From: CAYPTB01 sp964413535
GTDB taxonomy: Bacteria; Planctomycetota; UBA1135; GCA-002686595
Reading direction: 5' to 3'
NCBI GenBank assembly: GCA_964413535.1
Contig: CAYPTB010000059.1
Coordinates: forward strand, 46,517 to 110,516
DNA length: 64,000 nucleotides
Both the position numbers and the translations under genes were made by a program. Below the pieces are notes generated by a model. It was not told the origin of the DNA, searched no databases, and saw only the letters and a program-made list of their open reading frames with translations. Below, in pieces: positions 45,760 to 53,865 of the stretch. The number at the start of each line of letters is the position of its first letter. Within the stretch, counting starts at the first letter, position 1.

Positions 45760-46635
45760 ATGGGGTCGACGGCGATCCTCGTGTCGCACGCAAAATTGCT
45801 CCACGTCGTCCCGGGCTCGAAGGGCTGGCCCAAGATCCTCGACACGATCGACGATCCTCCGGCGGAGCTGTGGCTCGCGGGGGAGACGCGCTGGCTCGAA
45901 TCCGAGCGCACGGTCGCGATCGTGGGGACACGTTCGCCGACTCCCTACGGGGAAGCCCAGGCCGAGCGCTTCGCCGGGGTCCTCGCGCGGCAATCCGTGG
46001 TGATCGTCAGCGGTTTGGCGCGGGGAATCGACTCCTCTGCGCACCGCGCGACCCTGGAGGCAGACGGAGGAACGATCGCGGTCCTCGGAAGCGGCGTCGA
46101 CCAGCCTTGGCCGGCGAGTCCGCTGGCAGAGGAAGTCGGGCGGAAAGGTCTCTTCGTCTCCGAATTCCCTCCCGGGTCGGGCCCTCGGCGACACCACTTC
46201 CCGCGCCGCAACCGGATCCTCTCCGGCCTCACCCAGGCGGTCCTGGTCGTCGAGGCCGCTTGGGCGTCCGGCTCGCTGATCACGGCCCGCTGGGCGGTGG
46301 ATCAAGGCCGCGAAGTCTTCGCCCTACCCGGACGCGTGGACCATCCCATGAGCCGAGGGACGCACCGGCTCCTGCGCGAGGGAGCGCATCTCGTGGAGTC
46401 GCCGGAGGAACTCATGGCCGAGCTCGGCTGGATGGAGCTCGAGGAGCGCAAGGAACCCTCCAGCCCGGCTTCTCCCGTCGCGTCGGCGCTCGTAGGGGAA
46501 ACGCTGACGGCCAGCGAGATCGCGCGCAGGCTCGGAGTCCCCGTGGGCGACGTCCTGGTCGAGCTCGTTCGACTCGAACTCGACGGCCGCGCGGTGCGCG
46601 CTCCCGGCGGTCTCTACCGACTGTCGTTGCGTTGA
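45760..46635 (+). CDS. dprA: DNA-processing protein DprA
   Basis: 291 aa. The Rossmann-like core shows ERTVAIVGTRSPTPYGEAQAERFA, VIVSGLARGIDSSAHRATLEADGGTIAVLGSGVD, SEFPPGSGPRRHHFPRRNRILSGLTQAVLVVEA and GSLITARWAVDQGREVFALPG. A C-terminal winged-helix (TASEIARRLGVPVGDVLVELVRLELDGRAVRAPGGLYRL) is present. Known: DprA protects incoming ssDNA and loads RecA in transformation. The N-terminal SAM-like domain of longer homologues is missing. No other competence genes are nearby. Confidence 0.93.
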   Translation: MGSTAILVSHAKLLHVVPGSKGWPKILDTIDDPPAELWLAGETRWLESERTVAIVGTRSPTPYGEAQAERFAGVLARQSVVIVSGLARGIDSSAHRATLEADGGTIAVLGSGVDQPWPASPLAEEVGRKGLFVSEFPPGSGPRRHHFPRRNRILSGLTQAVLVVEAAWASGSLITARWAVDQGREVFALPGRVDHPMSRGTHRLLREGAHLVESPEELMAELGWMELEERKEPSSPASPVASALVGETLTASEIARRLGVPVGDVLVELVRLELDGRAVRAPGGLYRLSLR

Positions 46636-46658
46636 ACCGACTACGCCCGCACGGACTC

Positions 46659-46856
46659 TCAGTGGACGGACGCGAAGGTGTGCTCGCAGAAGAGCATCAC
46701 GGCAGCCAGGAGCGCACACGATCCCACGAAGACGACCAAACGCCGGGGAACGCTCGCGAGCGCAGTCCGATCCTCGACCTCGGCATAGAAGGCCGACATC
46801 ACGACGATCGCGGCCGCGAGAACCATGAAGAGCGCCAGGTGCACCCAGATCTCCAT
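46659..46856 (-). CDS. Small two-helix membrane protein, unknown
   Basis: 65 aa, two membrane helices (LALFMVLAAAIVVMSAFYAEV and LVVFVGSCALLAAVMLFCEHTF). Family not recognised. Its ATG shares one base with the stop of the preceding membrane-protein gene (TGATG), which supports a real, coupled gene. Confidence 0.6.
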   Translation of the reverse strand: MEIWVHLALFMVLAAAIVVMSAFYAEVEDRTALASVPRRLVVFVGSCALLAAVMLFCEHTFASVH

Positions 46857-47698
46857 CAGACGGTCGCCTCCCCGGGAAGGGCGGCCAAGGACTCGCCGTG
46901 GATCCGGCCTTCCGCATACCGATAGACGTCGAGCATCGCCATCACGTTGAGGAGGCCTGCGATGCAGGCGAAGGTGAGGCCTGCGTCCACGAACGGGATT
47001 TCGCCCGTCACGGGCGGACGTCCGCTCACGACCTCGACGACGATCGCGGGGAGGCCCAGCAGGAACTGCCCACCCCAGTAGTAGAAGTGGCGCTCACGCG
47101 AGAGGTTCGAGAAGTCGGACAGGAGCGTCCCCACCGCGAAGAGCCCGACCAACAGGACGAATACGACCAGGGCGCGACGGACGCGCCCCTGATGGAAGTG
47201 GCCTAGCCCCGGCACCAGCCACGCGAGACCGACTTGCAGCGCCGGGGATGGCCCGCGTCGGCGCTCCAGGGCGGTGGTGCGCGCATCGAGATTGGCTTTC
47301 ACCATCACGCACACGTTGAGGATCCCCGCGAGTGCCGTGAGCAGCGTCCCCTCCATCACGAAGCGCGGCCAGACCCTCGGTTCGACCGGCATGTTCGGAA
47401 AACCAGTCTCGCGAAGGGTGAAGAGCAGCCCTCCGAGGTTCGCCGCCTCGGGAGTCAACGCGAGCGCGAAGCGTCCCCGCAGCTCGGGATCGAGGAACTC
47501 GGGCAGCGCACCGTCGGACAGGAAGAAGCCGAGCAGGAAGAGACCATCGACGACCACGAAGGCCGCCACGGCGAGACGCACGTCGCGCAGGTAGAGATGT
47601 CCGGCACCCGGAACGAGCCAAGTGAGGAGCGTGGCGACGTTCGGGTCACCCGCTCCGCCCCGCGCGCTCGCGCGAGCCCCTCGAAAAGCCTCCGCCAT
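46856..47698 (-). CDS. Polytopic membrane protein with duplicated WLVPGxGH motif
   Basis: 280 aa from ATG 47698. Two homologous halves each begin with WLVPGAGHLYLRDVRLA (about 24-40) or WLVPGLGHFHQGRVRRA, a motif seen in TM2-like and DUF6677-type small membrane proteins of planctomycetes. About seven transmembrane helices. The other conserved part is the C-terminal AGLLNVMAMLDVYRYAEGR. Function unknown. Coupled to the two-helix protein downstream. A longer start at 47731 is possible but adds no conserved sequence. Confidence 0.72.
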   Translation of the reverse strand: MAEAFRGARASARGGAGDPNVATLLTWLVPGAGHLYLRDVRLAVAAFVVVDGLFLLGFFLSDGALPEFLDPELRGRFALALTPEAANLGGLLFTLRETGFPNMPVEPRVWPRFVMEGTLLTALAGILNVCVMVKANLDARTTALERRRGPSPALQVGLAWLVPGLGHFHQGRVRRALVVFVLLVGLFAVGTLLSDFSNLSRERHFYYWGGQFLLGLPAIVVEVVSGRPPVTGEIPFVDAGLTFACIAGLLNVMAMLDVYRYAEGRIHGESLAALPGEATV

Positions 47699-47782
47699 GG
47701 CTGCGGGTTCTAACAGCCTCCCCGTAGCCACGCCAGTCGCACTCGTCCGCCTGCACGCACCCGTGGTCGCGCCACCGTCGGC

Positions 47783-48232
47783 TTGTCATCATGGATCGAG
47801 GTGAAGGCGCTGCACGAACACCGGGTCCGCGTTCGCTACGGCGAGACCGACCAGATGGGGGTGGTCCACCACTCGAACTACCTCCATTACATGGAGGACG
47901 GACGCACGCGCCTGATGGAGGAACTCGGCTGTTCCTACGCCGAGATCGAGCGCCGCGGCTTCGGCCTGCCGGTGCGGCGTGCGGAGCTCCGCTTCCACTC
48001 CGGGGCGCGCTACGACGAAGAGCTCGTCGTGGCGACACGCATCGGTCGCTTGCGGGCCGCTTCCATCGTGTTCCGCTACGAGATCCGGCGCGTGGCCGGG
48101 GAGCTCGTCGCCCGGGGCGAGATCGAGCTCGCCTGCGTGAGCCTCGCTTCTCCCGACCGCCGGCCGGTGGCCCTGCCGGACGACCTGCGGGGACTCCTCG
48201 AGGGCTCGGCCGAGTCGGACGGGGCGCGCTAG
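47783..48232 (+). CDS. Acyl-CoA thioesterase (YbgC-like hotdog fold)
   Basis: 149 aa. The 4HBT/YbgC active-site segment VRYGETDQMGVVHHSNYLHYMEDGRTRLMEELG holds the catalytic Asp/Asn pattern, followed by YDEELVVATRIGRLRAASIVFRYEI. Hydrolyses acyl-CoA or acyl-ACP thioesters. The start is a TTG at 47783; a GTG at 47801 (VKALHEHRVRVRY) is an equally likely choice. Its 3' end overlaps convergent zinc-ribbon gene by 4 nt. Neighbours on the opposite strand do not indicate a pathway. Confidence 0.9.
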   Translation: MSSWIEVKALHEHRVRVRYGETDQMGVVHHSNYLHYMEDGRTRLMEELGCSYAEIERRGFGLPVRRAELRFHSGARYDEELVVATRIGRLRAASIVFRYEIRRVAGELVARGEIELACVSLASPDRRPVALPDDLRGLLEGSAESDGAR

Positions 48233-48447
48233 CCTGCCCGGTCGCCGTCGCCGTCGCCGAACAATTCCCCTTGGTACAGCTCTTCGCCCGCCGGTTCGCC
48301 TTCGACGTCCCGCGGAAGGGCCGCGGGGATCGCATCCAGGGCCCGCTCCCGGCAGGCCGGACAATAGGAGCCGTCGGGGAGACGATGGAGCTTGGGCGGC
48401 TCGAGGACCGCGTTTCCGCACGAGATGCAGCGCATCGAGGCCGTCAT
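48229..48447 (-). CDS. Small zinc-ribbon protein
   Basis: 72 aa from ATG 48447, which has a strong GGAGAGGGAG ribosome-binding region. Four Cys form a ribbon: RCISCGNAVLEPPKL...DGSYCPACRERAL. The tail is acidic (EELYQGELFGDGDGD). Family not identified; possibly a transcription or translation-associated zinc protein. An upstream in-frame start (48492) adds a non-conserved MRLSSRHPIP stretch. Divergent from the isc operon. Confidence 0.7.
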   Translation of the reverse strand: MTASMRCISCGNAVLEPPKLHRLPDGSYCPACRERALDAIPAALPRDVEGEPAGEELYQGELFGDGDGDRAG

Positions 48448-48493
48448 CTCCCTCTCCTCGGTTGGGATCGGGTGACGACTTGAAAGCCGCAAC

Positions 48494-48509
48494 CTGACGT
48501 GCGCGTCAG
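48494..48509. promoter_or_regulatory. Inverted repeat CTGACG-TGCG-CGTCAG
   Basis: Perfect 6-bp arms in the divergent gap between the zinc-ribbon gene and the isc operon, followed by ATTTTCG. A possible operator or a short hairpin. Confidence 0.4.
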
Positions 48510-48576
48510 ATTTTCGAAGGAGAGCCTACCTGGATGCCCGATAGACCCTTATGCTTTCGGGTCGACTCCGGCACGA

Positions 48577-48612
48577 AGCCGTCCAGGACTCCCAGATGGA
48601 CGGCTCCTTTTT
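48577..48612 (+). terminator. Terminator-like hairpin in the isc operon leader
   Basis: AGCCGTCC (48577-48584) pairs with GGACGGCT (48598-48605) and is followed by CC and five T (48608-48612). A second weak hairpin (GACCC/GGGTC, 48545-48563) precedes it. Placed before the Rrf2 gene it could attenuate the operon or end an upstream transcript. Confidence 0.5.
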
Positions 48613-48623
48613 GGCCCTCAAAT

Positions 48624-48640
48624 AGCACTAGATCAGTGCT
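48624..48640. promoter_or_regulatory. Palindromic operator upstream of the Rrf2 regulator
   Basis: AGCACT-AGATC-AGTGCT, perfect 6-bp arms, ending 7 nt before the proposed TTG start. A good candidate for autoregulation by the Rrf2 protein; it does not match the E. coli IscR type 1 box. Confidence 0.5.
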
Positions 48641-48647
48641 CTTTACT

Positions 48648-49109
48648 TTGCTCCAGCTCACCAAACGCACCGAATACGGCCTGATCGCTCTCACCCACCT
48701 CGCCGCACGCGAGGGCCGGGTGGTGAGCGCGCGGGAGATCGCGGAGCACTATGCCGTGCCCCGACGGCTCCTGGCGGAGGTGCTGAAGGAGTTGTGCCGC
48801 ACCGGCCACGTCGCGGGGCGCCGCGGAGCGAGCGGGGGCTATTCGCTCTCGCGCCCGGCCGAGCGCATCACGCTCGGCGAAGTCGTCGCGGCCCTCGAAG
48901 GGCGTCCCTCGATCGCGAGTTGCGAATCCCTCGCCCTCTTCCGCAAGGAGAACTGCGACGTGGAGGCGCGCTGTCCCATCAAGAGCCCGATCCAGCGCAT
49001 CCGCGCCAGCCTCTGGAACCTCATGCAGCGCACGACGCTGCGCGACCTGGCGGACCCCGCGTTCGAGTTGGACGCCGAACGCGCACTCTCCCTTTCCTCG
49101 TCCGCGTGA
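48648..49109 (+). CDS. iscR: Rrf2/IscR-like regulator
   Basis: 153 aa from TTG 48648. Typical Rrf2 start (LQLTKRTEYGLIALTHLAAREG), winged HTH with VVSAREIAEHYAVPRRLLAEVLKELCRTGHV and GASGGYSLSRPAERITLGEVVAALEG. Three Cys (92, 103, 109) lie where IscR binds its 2Fe-2S cluster (92, 98, 104 in E. coli), so Fe-S sensing is likely. The frame is open to an ATG at 48534 with AAGGAG 11 nt before it, which would add 38 residues over the hairpins; I prefer the short form because the family begins here, though it lacks a ribosome-binding site. First gene of the isc operon. Confidence 0.88.
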   Translation: MLQLTKRTEYGLIALTHLAAREGRVVSAREIAEHYAVPRRLLAEVLKELCRTGHVAGRRGASGGYSLSRPAERITLGEVVAALEGRPSIASCESLALFRKENCDVEARCPIKSPIQRIRASLWNLMQRTTLRDLADPAFELDAERALSLSSSA

Positions 49110-49111
49110 CC

Positions 49112-50329
49112 ATGAAGCTGCCGATCTACATGGACTACCAGGCGACGACGCCCGTGGACCCGCGGGTGCTCGACGCCATGCTGCCGTACTTCAAGGATCA
49201 GTTCGGCAACGCCGCGAGCCGCAGCCACGCGTTCGGTTGGCAAGCGGAGCAGGCGGTCGACCGGGCGCGCGAGCAGATCGCCGCCCTCATCGGCGCTTCG
49301 CCCAAGGAGATCGTGTTCACCTCGGGATCGACCGAGGCGATCAACCTCGCCCTCAAGGGTGCGGCCGAGATGTACGTCTCGAAGGGCAAACACCTGATCA
49401 CCTGCGAGGCCGAGCACAAGGCCGTCCTCGATACCGCCAAGCACCTGGAGAAACTGGGCTTCGAAGTGACCTACCTGAAGCCCGACGTGACGGGGTGCGT
49501 GACCGCCGAGCAGGTGGCAGCGGCCATCCGGGACGACACGCTCCTGGTCGCCATCATGTGGGCCAACAACGAGGTCGGCACGCTCAACCCCGTGCGCGAG
49601 ATCGGCGCTGTCTGTCGCGCCAAGGACGTCCTCTTCTTCACCGACGCGACGCAGGCGGTCGGCAAGATCCCCGTCGACGTGGAAGTGGACAACGTCGACA
49701 TGCTGTGCATGTCGGCGCACAAGATGTACGGCCCCAAGGGCGTCGGTTGTCTGTACGTCCGCCGCAGGAAGCCTCGCGTGCGCGTCGCCGCTCAGATGGA
49801 CGGCGGCGGTCACGAACGCGGCATGCGCTCGGGGACCCTCAACGTGCCGGGGATCGTCGGCTTCGGAGAAGCCTGCGAGCTGTGTCGGGTCGGGCTCGAG
49901 CAGGAGATGGTTCGCGCGGCCGAGCTGCGCGACCTCCTGGAGCAGCGCATCACGAGCCGTCTGGAACACGTCCACTTCAACGGCAACCGCGAGCACCGGC
50001 TCCCCGGTTGCCTGAATCTCTCGTTCCCCTACGTCGAAGGCGAATCGCTGCTGATGGGGATCAACGACGTCGCCGTCTCCTCCGGCTCGGCGTGTACGTC
50101 AGCGAGTCTCGAACCGAGCCACGTCCTGCGCTCGATGCAGATCGGCGACGAGCTCGCACACAGCTCGATCCGCTTCGGCATCGGGCGATTCACGACCGAG
50201 GACGAGATCGAATACTGTGCGGACAGGATCGTCGATGTCGTGAAGCGATTGCGCGAATTGTCTCCGCTCTACGAGATGATCCAAGAGGGCATCGACCTCT
50301 CGACCGTCGACTGGCAAGGCGGCCACTGA
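49112..50329 (+). CDS. iscS: Cysteine desulfurase IscS
   Basis: 405 aa, PLP enzyme that takes sulfur from cysteine for Fe-S clusters and tRNA thiolation. N-terminus PIYMDYQATTPVDPRVLDAMLPYF, the PLP site SAHKMYGPKGVG with Lys204, and the catalytic-loop SSGSACTSASLEPSHVL with Cys328, the same numbering as E. coli IscS within a few residues. C-terminal LRELSPLYEMIQEGIDL is the conserved IscU-contact tail. It starts 2 nt after the regulator stop. Confidence 0.96.
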   Translation: MKLPIYMDYQATTPVDPRVLDAMLPYFKDQFGNAASRSHAFGWQAEQAVDRAREQIAALIGASPKEIVFTSGSTEAINLALKGAAEMYVSKGKHLITCEAEHKAVLDTAKHLEKLGFEVTYLKPDVTGCVTAEQVAAAIRDDTLLVAIMWANNEVGTLNPVREIGAVCRAKDVLFFTDATQAVGKIPVDVEVDNVDMLCMSAHKMYGPKGVGCLYVRRRKPRVRVAAQMDGGGHERGMRSGTLNVPGIVGFGEACELCRVGLEQEMVRAAELRDLLEQRITSRLEHVHFNGNREHRLPGCLNLSFPYVEGESLLMGINDVAVSSGSACTSASLEPSHVLRSMQIGDELAHSSIRFGIGRFTTEDEIEYCADRIVDVVKRLRELSPLYEMIQEGIDLSTVDWQGGH

Positions 50330-50345
50330 CAGCAGAACTACGAAC

Positions 50346-50753
50346 ATGGCTTACAGCGACAAAGTTCTCGATCACTACAACAACCCCCGCAACGTCGGAG
50401 CCCTCGACAAGGCGAAGGCGACCGTCGGCACCGGCATCGTCGGCGCTCCCGAGTGCGGCGACGTGATGAAGCTCCAGATCGAGATCGAGGGCGACCGGAT
50501 CGTCGATGCGAAGTTCAAGACCTTCGGTTGCGGATCCGCGATCGCGAGCTCTTCCCTCGCCACCGAGTGGGTGAAGGGCAAGACCCTCGACGAGGCGCTC
50601 GAGATCAAGAACACGCAGATCGTCCAGGAGCTCTCGCTCCCCCCCGTGAAAATCCATTGCAGCGTCTTGGCCGAGGACGCCATCAAGGCAGCCATCGCCG
50701 ACGTCAAGGCAAAGCGCGAGACCTCTCTGGAAGGCAGGAAGGAGTCCGCGTGA
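50346..50753 (+). CDS. iscU: Fe-S scaffold protein IscU
   Basis: 135 aa. The scaffold ligands are all present: Cys37 with Asp39 (PECGDV), Cys62 (FGCGSA) and Cys105 (IHCSVLAEDA). The LPPVKIHC motif recognised by HscA (LPPVK) is intact. N-terminus MAYSDKVLDHYNNPRNVG is typical. Its stop overlaps the iscA start (GTGA). Confidence 0.97.
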   Translation: MAYSDKVLDHYNNPRNVGALDKAKATVGTGIVGAPECGDVMKLQIEIEGDRIVDAKFKTFGCGSAIASSSLATEWVKGKTLDEALEIKNTQIVQELSLPPVKIHCSVLAEDAIKAAIADVKAKRETSLEGRKESA

Positions 50754-51076
50754 TCAGCCTCACCGAACGCGCCGCCAAGGAAGTGCGCAAGATCGTCCAG
50801 GAGCAGAACCTCCCCGAAGCGACGGCGCTCCGCGTCGGCGTCAAGGGAGGTGGTTGCTCCGGTTTCTCCTATACGCTGGGCTTCGACGACCAGATCGGCG
50901 AGATCGACCAAGTGTTCGAATGCCACGGCGTCAAGGTCGTCTGCGACCCGAAGAGCTTCCTCTACTTGAACGACACGCAGGTCGACTTCGAGGAGAGCCT
51001 GATGGGCCGCGGCTTCAAGTTCGGGAACCCCAACGCCGCGAAGAGCTGCGGCTGCGGCGAGTCCTTCTCGGTCTGA
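50750..51076 (+). CDS. iscA: A-type Fe-S carrier IscA
   Basis: 108 aa from GTG 50750, with GGAG 5 nt upstream. The three conserved Cys are Cys36 (GGCSGFSY), Cys100 and Cys102 (SCGCGESF). Length and spacing are those of IscA/ErpA. It receives and transfers 4Fe-4S clusters. Overlaps iscU by 4 nt. Confidence 0.95.
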   Translation: MISLTERAAKEVRKIVQEQNLPEATALRVGVKGGGCSGFSYTLGFDDQIGEIDQVFECHGVKVVCDPKSFLYLNDTQVDFEESLMGRGFKFGNPNAAKSCGCGESFSV

Positions 51077-51099
51077 GTCGGGGTGCGAGGAGTCGACTC

Positions 51100-51738
51100 T
51101 TGGACGCCGTTTGTGCGCACTGCGGAGCACCGCTCGAGTCCCCGCTCCTGTGCGCGTCCTGCGGTCGACTGCAGCGTCAGGAGCGCTCCTTGGATCCCTT
51201 CGCGGTCTTCGGCCTTGCGCCCGGCTTCGCGCTGGACGCCTCAGCGCTGAGGAAGAAGCTCCTGCGGCTCCAACGCGGCATGCACCCCGACTACTTCGGA
51301 GGCGCCGACGAGTCTCAGCGTGAGCTCGCGATCCGCAACACGGCCGAGCTCAATGCGGCGTTCGAGATCTTGGCCGACGCCGTCCGGCGCGCCGACTGGC
51401 TCGTGCAAAGCCTCGGCGGTCCCGGCGAGAACGAAGAACGCCAGATGCCCCAGGCCTTCCTGATGGAAGTCATGGAGTGGAACGAGATGCTCGAGGAAGC
51501 CCGCGAATCGGAGCCTGGCTCGCCCGCTCGTGAAGCGGCAACGAAGCTCGGAGCCACCTTGGACGACGAACGAGGGCGCCTGGTCCGATCGATCGAAGCC
51601 GGGCTGACGCCGCTCCCAGAGAACCGACCGGAGCGCCTCGTCGAAGTGCGGCGGGCGCTGAACGCGGTGCGCTACCTCGACCGTGCGCTGGAGCAGATCG
51701 AGGAGATTCGACTCGAGAGCGCATCCTCCGACGCTTGA
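51100..51738 (+). CDS. hscB: Co-chaperone HscB with N-terminal zinc-finger
   Basis: 212 aa from a TTG at 51100 that has GAGGAG 8 nt upstream. A J-domain (LDPFAVFGLAPGFALDASALRKKLLRLQRGMHPDYFGG) with the HPD tripeptide is followed by the HscB C-terminal three-helix bundle (MPQAFLMEVMEWNEMLEEARE). Before it lies CAHCG-x9-CASCG (Cys5, 8, 18, 21), a zinc-binding extension like that of eukaryotic HSC20 and absent from E. coli HscB. It brings IscU to HscA. Confidence 0.9.
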   Translation: MDAVCAHCGAPLESPLLCASCGRLQRQERSLDPFAVFGLAPGFALDASALRKKLLRLQRGMHPDYFGGADESQRELAIRNTAELNAAFEILADAVRRADWLVQSLGGPGENEERQMPQAFLMEVMEWNEMLEEARESEPGSPAREAATKLGATLDDERGRLVRSIEAGLTPLPENRPERLVEVRRALNAVRYLDRALEQIEEIRLESASSDA

Positions 51739-51742
51739 TCCC

Positions 51743-53617
51743 ATGGCCTTCATCGAGCTGAACGTCCTCAACAACGCGCGCGAGCCCGTCCTCGGCATCG
51801 ACCTCGGCACCACGAACTCGCTCGCGGCGCTCTGGCGCGACGGGCGGCCGATGATCCTGAGGCCGGATGGGCACGACGGGAAGGTTCCCTCCGCCCTCTA
51901 CTTCCCCGAGGACGGCGGGCAACCGCTCGTCGGCCACGCCGTGCGCGAGCGCGCCCTCGTGGACCCGCGCGGAACAGTCTTCAGCATCAAACGCTTCATG
52001 GGGCGCGGATTGGCGGACGTGCAGGGCGAGCTGTCGTCCGTCCAGTTCCCCGCCTCCGAGAACCAGAACGGCCTCATCGAGTTCGACATCCGCGGGCGCA
52101 AGTACACGCCGCAGGAGCTCTCCGCGCTGATCCTGATGCGCGTGCACGACCTGGCGTGCCGCGCGCTCGACGGCCACGCGCTCTCCCGCGCGGTGATCAC
52201 GGTGCCCGCCTACTTCGACGACGCTCAACGCCAGGCGACGCGCGACGCCGCGCGGCTCGCCGGGCTCGAGGTCGAGCGCATCATCAACGAACCCACGGCC
52301 GCGAGCCTGGCCTACGGCCTGGACCAACGCAAGGAAGGCACGGTCGCCGTCTACGACCTCGGCGGAGGCACGTTCGACGTCTCGATCCTCTCGATCGAGG
52401 ACGGGGTCTTCCGAGTGCTCTCGACGTCGGGCGACACGCACCTGGGCGGCGACGACCTGGACCGGCTGCTCGTCGGCCTCGCGCTCGAAGACCTCGCGCC
52501 GAAGGTGGGCTCCGAGAACGCGCGGGACCCCGCGTTCCTCCAGGCGCTGCGTTTGGCGGGCGAGCGCGCGAAGATCGAGCTCTCGCGCCAGCTCGAGACC
52601 GAATACCACCTCGTCGTTCCCGAGAGCGACCTGCGCTACCACCGCAAGGTGACGCGCGCGGAGTTCGAGGAGCTCGCGCGGCCCCTGATCGCCCGAACGC
52701 TCGACGCCTGCCGCCGCGCGCTCTCGGACGCCGGATTGGAGCCGAAGGACGTCGACGAGGTCGTCCTGGTCGGAGGCTCGACGCGCATACCCGCGGTCCG
52801 TGAGGCGGTACGCGCCTTCTTCGGCCGCGAGCCCCACAGCGAGCTCAATCCGGACGAGGTCGTGGCGCTCGGCGCCGCCGTGCAGGGACACGTCCTCGCG
52901 GGCGGCACGCGCGACATCCTGCTGATGGACGTCGTGTCGCTCTCGCTCGGACTCGAAACCGTCGGGGGCGGCGTCGACAAGGTCATCCTGCGCAACTCCC
53001 CCATCCCGTGTCAGGTGACCGAGACCTACACGACGAACGCCGACAACCAGACCGGCATCGACTTCAACGTGGTGCAGGGCGAACGTGAGCTCGCCGCCGA
53101 CTGTCGCAGTCTCGGTCGATTCGAGCTGAAGGGCATCCCCCCCATGCCGGCCGGCTTGGCGCGCGTCGCGGTGCGTTTCCAGATCGACGCCAACGGAATC
53201 CTCTCCGTCACCGCCAAGGAGCAGTCGACCGGGGTGACGTCGAGCATCTCGGTCCAACCGACGCACGGGCTCACGGACGAAGAGGTCGAGCGCATGCTGC
53301 GCGACTCGTACGACCACGCACAGACGGACTTCGACCGGCGGCGCGTCGCCGACCTCGGCGTGGAGATCGACCGCATGGCGCGCGCCACCCGCGCCCACTT
53401 CGACGAGGCGAAGCCCCGACTCGACCGCGAGACGATCGAGGACATCGAGGAGGCCCTGCGGAACGCCGACCATACGACGGACGTCGGCGATCCCGGGCGC
53501 CTGCAGGTCGTTCGTGACGAGCTCGAGCGGGCGACCTTGCCGCTCGCCGCCGTCCTGATGGACGAGGTCGCGCGGAAGGCGATCGCCGGGAAGACCCTGG
53601 ACGAGGCGGGCCGATGA
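51743..53617 (+). CDS. hscA: Fe-S assembly Hsp70 chaperone HscA
   Basis: 624 aa Hsp70. VLGIDLGTTNSLAALW, YDLGGGTFDVSILSIEDGVF and VVLVGGSTRIPAV mark the nucleotide-binding domain; the substrate-binding domain (LSLGLETVGGGVDKVILRNSPIP) and helical lid follow. Operon position and the preceding hscB separate it from DnaK. It drives release of the cluster from IscU. The frame overlaps hscB upstream but the MAFIELNVLNN start at 51743 fits. Confidence 0.94.
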   Translation: MAFIELNVLNNAREPVLGIDLGTTNSLAALWRDGRPMILRPDGHDGKVPSALYFPEDGGQPLVGHAVRERALVDPRGTVFSIKRFMGRGLADVQGELSSVQFPASENQNGLIEFDIRGRKYTPQELSALILMRVHDLACRALDGHALSRAVITVPAYFDDAQRQATRDAARLAGLEVERIINEPTAASLAYGLDQRKEGTVAVYDLGGGTFDVSILSIEDGVFRVLSTSGDTHLGGDDLDRLLVGLALEDLAPKVGSENARDPAFLQALRLAGERAKIELSRQLETEYHLVVPESDLRYHRKVTRAEFEELARPLIARTLDACRRALSDAGLEPKDVDEVVLVGGSTRIPAVREAVRAFFGREPHSELNPDEVVALGAAVQGHVLAGGTRDILLMDVVSLSLGLETVGGGVDKVILRNSPIPCQVTETYTTNADNQTGIDFNVVQGERELAADCRSLGRFELKGIPPMPAGLARVAVRFQIDANGILSVTAKEQSTGVTSSISVQPTHGLTDEEVERMLRDSYDHAQTDFDRRRVADLGVEIDRMARATRAHFDEAKPRLDRETIEDIEEALRNADHTTDVGDPGRLQVVRDELERATLPLAAVLMDEVARKAIAGKTLDEAGR

Positions 53618-53826
53618 GCCCCGGAGCGCTCCTGTGGACCGATGTCCACGAGATCGCCTACCGCCTGGCGGAGGCGCACCCGGACGCCGACCCGCTCGCG
53701 TTGCGCTTCACGGATCTCCATCGCTTGGTCTGCGAGCTCGAGGGCTTCTCCGGGGACCCGAAGGCCTCCAACGAGAAGATCCTCGAGGCCATCCAGATGG
53801 CCTGGGTGGACGAGCGCGACGAGTAG
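53614..53826 (+). CDS. iscX: IscX
   Basis: 70 aa. LLWTDVHEIAYRLAEAHPDADPLALRFTDLHRLVCELEGFSGDPKASNEKILEAIQMAWVDERD matches IscX closely (about 66 residues in E. coli). Known: an acidic protein that binds IscS and iron and tunes cluster assembly. It overlaps the hscA stop by 4 nt and is the last gene of the isc operon; there is no fdx between hscA and iscX. Confidence 0.92.
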   Translation: MSPGALLWTDVHEIAYRLAEAHPDADPLALRFTDLHRLVCELEGFSGDPKASNEKILEAIQMAWVDERDE

Positions 53827-53865
53827 GCCGTTGCACGGAGGACGCGGGAGACTACTGTCCCCCGC

